From Hoplostethus atlanticus (lineage: Eukaryota; Chordata; Actinopteri; Trachichthyiformes; Trachichthyidae), in assembly GCA_034670405.1 (NCBI GenBank), contig JAXDDX010000073.1, forward strand, positions 1,531,001 through 1,595,000: 64,000 nt of DNA. The letters run 5' to 3'. The notes below the pieces were generated by a model. The model did no database searches. It was not told the origin of the DNA and saw only the letters and a program-made list of their open reading frames with translations. The position numbers were made by a program, and so were the translations under genes. This document shows positions 62,573 through 64,000 of the stretch, in pieces (the stretch's first letter is position 1; every line of letters begins with the position of its first letter).

Positions 62573-62630
62573 AGAGGACATCATCGATGGCTTTTCTATC
62601 ACTGGGTTCATAACGCTGGAGGCGTTGGAG
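62361..62630 (+). CDS. auts2: AUTS2, first coding exon (partial gene)
   Basis: This 90-codon exon matches the N terminus of AUTS2, a nuclear protein that joins a PRC1-type Polycomb complex with CK2 and p300 to activate neuronal genes; it also has a reported cytoplasmic role in actin control. The start [20 protein letters not shown] is followed by RERR (about residues 11-24), a basic nuclear-localisation-type region. Next come serine-rich SSDSEREG, a second basic block [20 protein letters not shown] (56-75), then [15 protein letters not shown]. Human AUTS2 has the near-identical block [13 protein letters not shown]. The paralogue FBRSL1 has ESSSQEEEVIDGF and lacks the MDGP start, so AUTS2 is preferred. 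The start has a strong context (GACATGG). An in-frame ATG at 62343 would add six residues in a weak context. The exon ends in phase 0 at GAG followed by GTGAGT. The remaining exons lie beyond the window. Confidence 0.93.
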
Positions 62631-64000
62631 GTGAGTGCTGAACCTCAGGGATGCTTACTGCCCTCCACCTGGGTTGAGCTGTACATGCGCAAGTGTCTCA
62701 AACGTTTACTTCCTGTTTCGCAATCAGTGGGGTTTGGAAATCTCTTAACGCCGTGTAAAGATGTGTTTATTATTGTTTACAGCTCAGTGCATCTGTCACT
62801 GGGCTGGCCCAGCGTTTGGCTCCTGCCTGTATATTTGGCTGTTGTGCGAGCTGGAGTTCAACAGATGTGGCTTTAAATGTAGCGCTGCAGCCAGAGATTG
62901 CTATCTATGTCACTGTGAGGCTGTTGTTGTGTGCGCTGCTCTGGATTTGTTTTCATAAGAGTGTGCCAGCAAAGGCTTACGCTAGATCAGGGATGTGCAA
63001 CTATGGTAGTAGTGGCTGTTGAGTGTTTGTACACTTACTAAGGAAGAACAACTTGATCCATGTATAAAGAGAGGTTATTTGAAGTGGAAGTAATATATCA
63101 TGCACATGCACATCCATTTCCTCTGAATGCACACAGGGCATGGGCTGCCTTCCAACAATATAGCTGTGACTTATGACTTACTGTACTGTTTACATATGAC
63201 ACATCTCCATATACCAATAACTTACATACTAATATTAGATACTGAACAGCAGCCTTTCGCCACAGTTAATCTGGTATCAGATATTGCAGAATACATCAGT
63301 CGACCTCTGAGGAGTTTTTCTCTGTGGAGTTTGACCTGACCTTGTTTCAACAGGTTCTGATCTACCTGATTTATATCTCCCTATGTGACTCAGATGTCAC
63401 TTTGCAAAAACTCCAGTTCCACCCATCATGTATTTTCTCATTGTCACTTGGAATTACTCTATTCAACAGTCTCGGGCCCTTGTGCTAGTGCTTCCTTTCT
63501 CCCTCCTTTTGTTTTTGCGTGACCTTTTTGCCATTGTTCTTTTTATCGACATCGTCTGCTCCAGTCTCTTGAATCATTGGTATTCAGGGTTTGAGTATCT
63601 AGTCAAATGACAGCAGTGTTTCAATTGAGTAGCTCTGGAGTTTGACAGTGCAAGGTAAAATAAAAGTATATGAAAAGAAATTAAGAAAAAAAGATACCTT
63701 GAACTTTTATCAAATTAATTTTCATTGTGCAACTTCATTGGTTGCCTTTCCCATTAACCTTCATCTTTCTCTCCGTTCAGCATTCTACATTTCAGTTTCT
63801 TAATCTTCATCTTCTGAATCTGAGTCTGATTGCCCTTTTAATGAGAATCATCTTCACTAGGCTCCATCAGCTTTATATTTGCATGCAATGCCACTTTTTG
63901 CGCCACTCTTCTGTAGCGCTGGGGGAAATGATCCTTTAAGTATCATATTAGGACAATTTCTCTGTGGATATTGTGTCAATATATTGACACAGTACTGTGA
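62631..64000 (+). other. Start of auts2 intron 1
   Basis: It opens with the strong donor GTGAGT at 62631. In mammals AUTS2 intron 1 is very long, and nothing here looks like a second exon (known AUTS2 exon 2 continues with a KDVALKPQERVEK-type sequence, which is absent). There are short ORFs only and no recognised repeat. Confidence 0.8.

Noticed and set aside
62204-62611. 135-codon antisense ORF over the AUTS2 exon
   Set aside because: Reverse-strand shadow of the arginine/serine-rich coding sequence.
63127-63939. Short ORFs downstream of exon 1 as further auts2 exons
   Set aside because: None reads like known AUTS2 sequence and none is framed by convincing splice sites.

Overview
This window looks like a teleost fish chromosome. 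It is almost entirely non-coding. It has dense CA/GT, CT and ATTC microsatellites, fish-type Tc1, L2 and SINE-like repeat fragments, and moderate GC with few CpGs. The one host coding exon is vertebrate-type: a 90-codon first coding exon at 62361-62630 (+) that I recognise as AUTS2 (activator of transcription and developmental regulator). It ends in a strong splice donor, so the window holds the upstream flank, 5' UTR, first coding exon and start of intron 1 of an auts2 gene. I cannot tell which fish paralogue (auts2a or auts2b) it is.

Layout. 1-413: 3' half of a decayed Tc1/mariner transposon cut by the window edge. 0.4-59 kb: a gene-free stretch with no host exon I can support, mixing single-copy-looking DNA with repeats. 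Repeats are a retroposon tail with a CATCT tail (12.6-12.8 kb), a candidate non-autonomous DNA element (17.6-18.0 kb), a 330-bp ATTC/CATT array (20.0-20.3 kb), an L2-like LINE remnant (24.1-24.4 kb), a SINE/L2 tail (28.8 kb), and a foldback element with TCTCGAGA-rich arms (49.1-49.5 kb). Three dispersed families are present twice: two solo LTRs in opposite orientation (29.6 and 46.2 kb), each flanked by its own perfect 5-bp target duplication; a ~350-bp unclassified repeat in opposite orientation (34.5 and 47.1 kb); and a second unclassified repeat in the same orientation (11.0 and 26.2 kb).

59.3-62.6 kb: the 5' end of auts2. A small CpG-rich patch near 59.4 kb could be a promoter or non-coding first exon. 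A CT-rich tract ending in TAG at 61907 looks like a splice acceptor. The 453 bases between it and the start codon contain several upstream ATGs, including one that opens an ORF overlapping the auts2 start out of frame. A long gene-poor flank fits a developmental regulator, and enhancers are expected here, but sequence conservation cannot be judged from one sequence.

I found no new protein system. The most informative items are the auts2 exon with its upstream ORFs, the two solo LTRs with intact target duplications, the inverted repeat pairs, a perfect 16-bp hairpin at 42.2 kb, the foldback element, and several G-quadruplex or Z-DNA type tracts.
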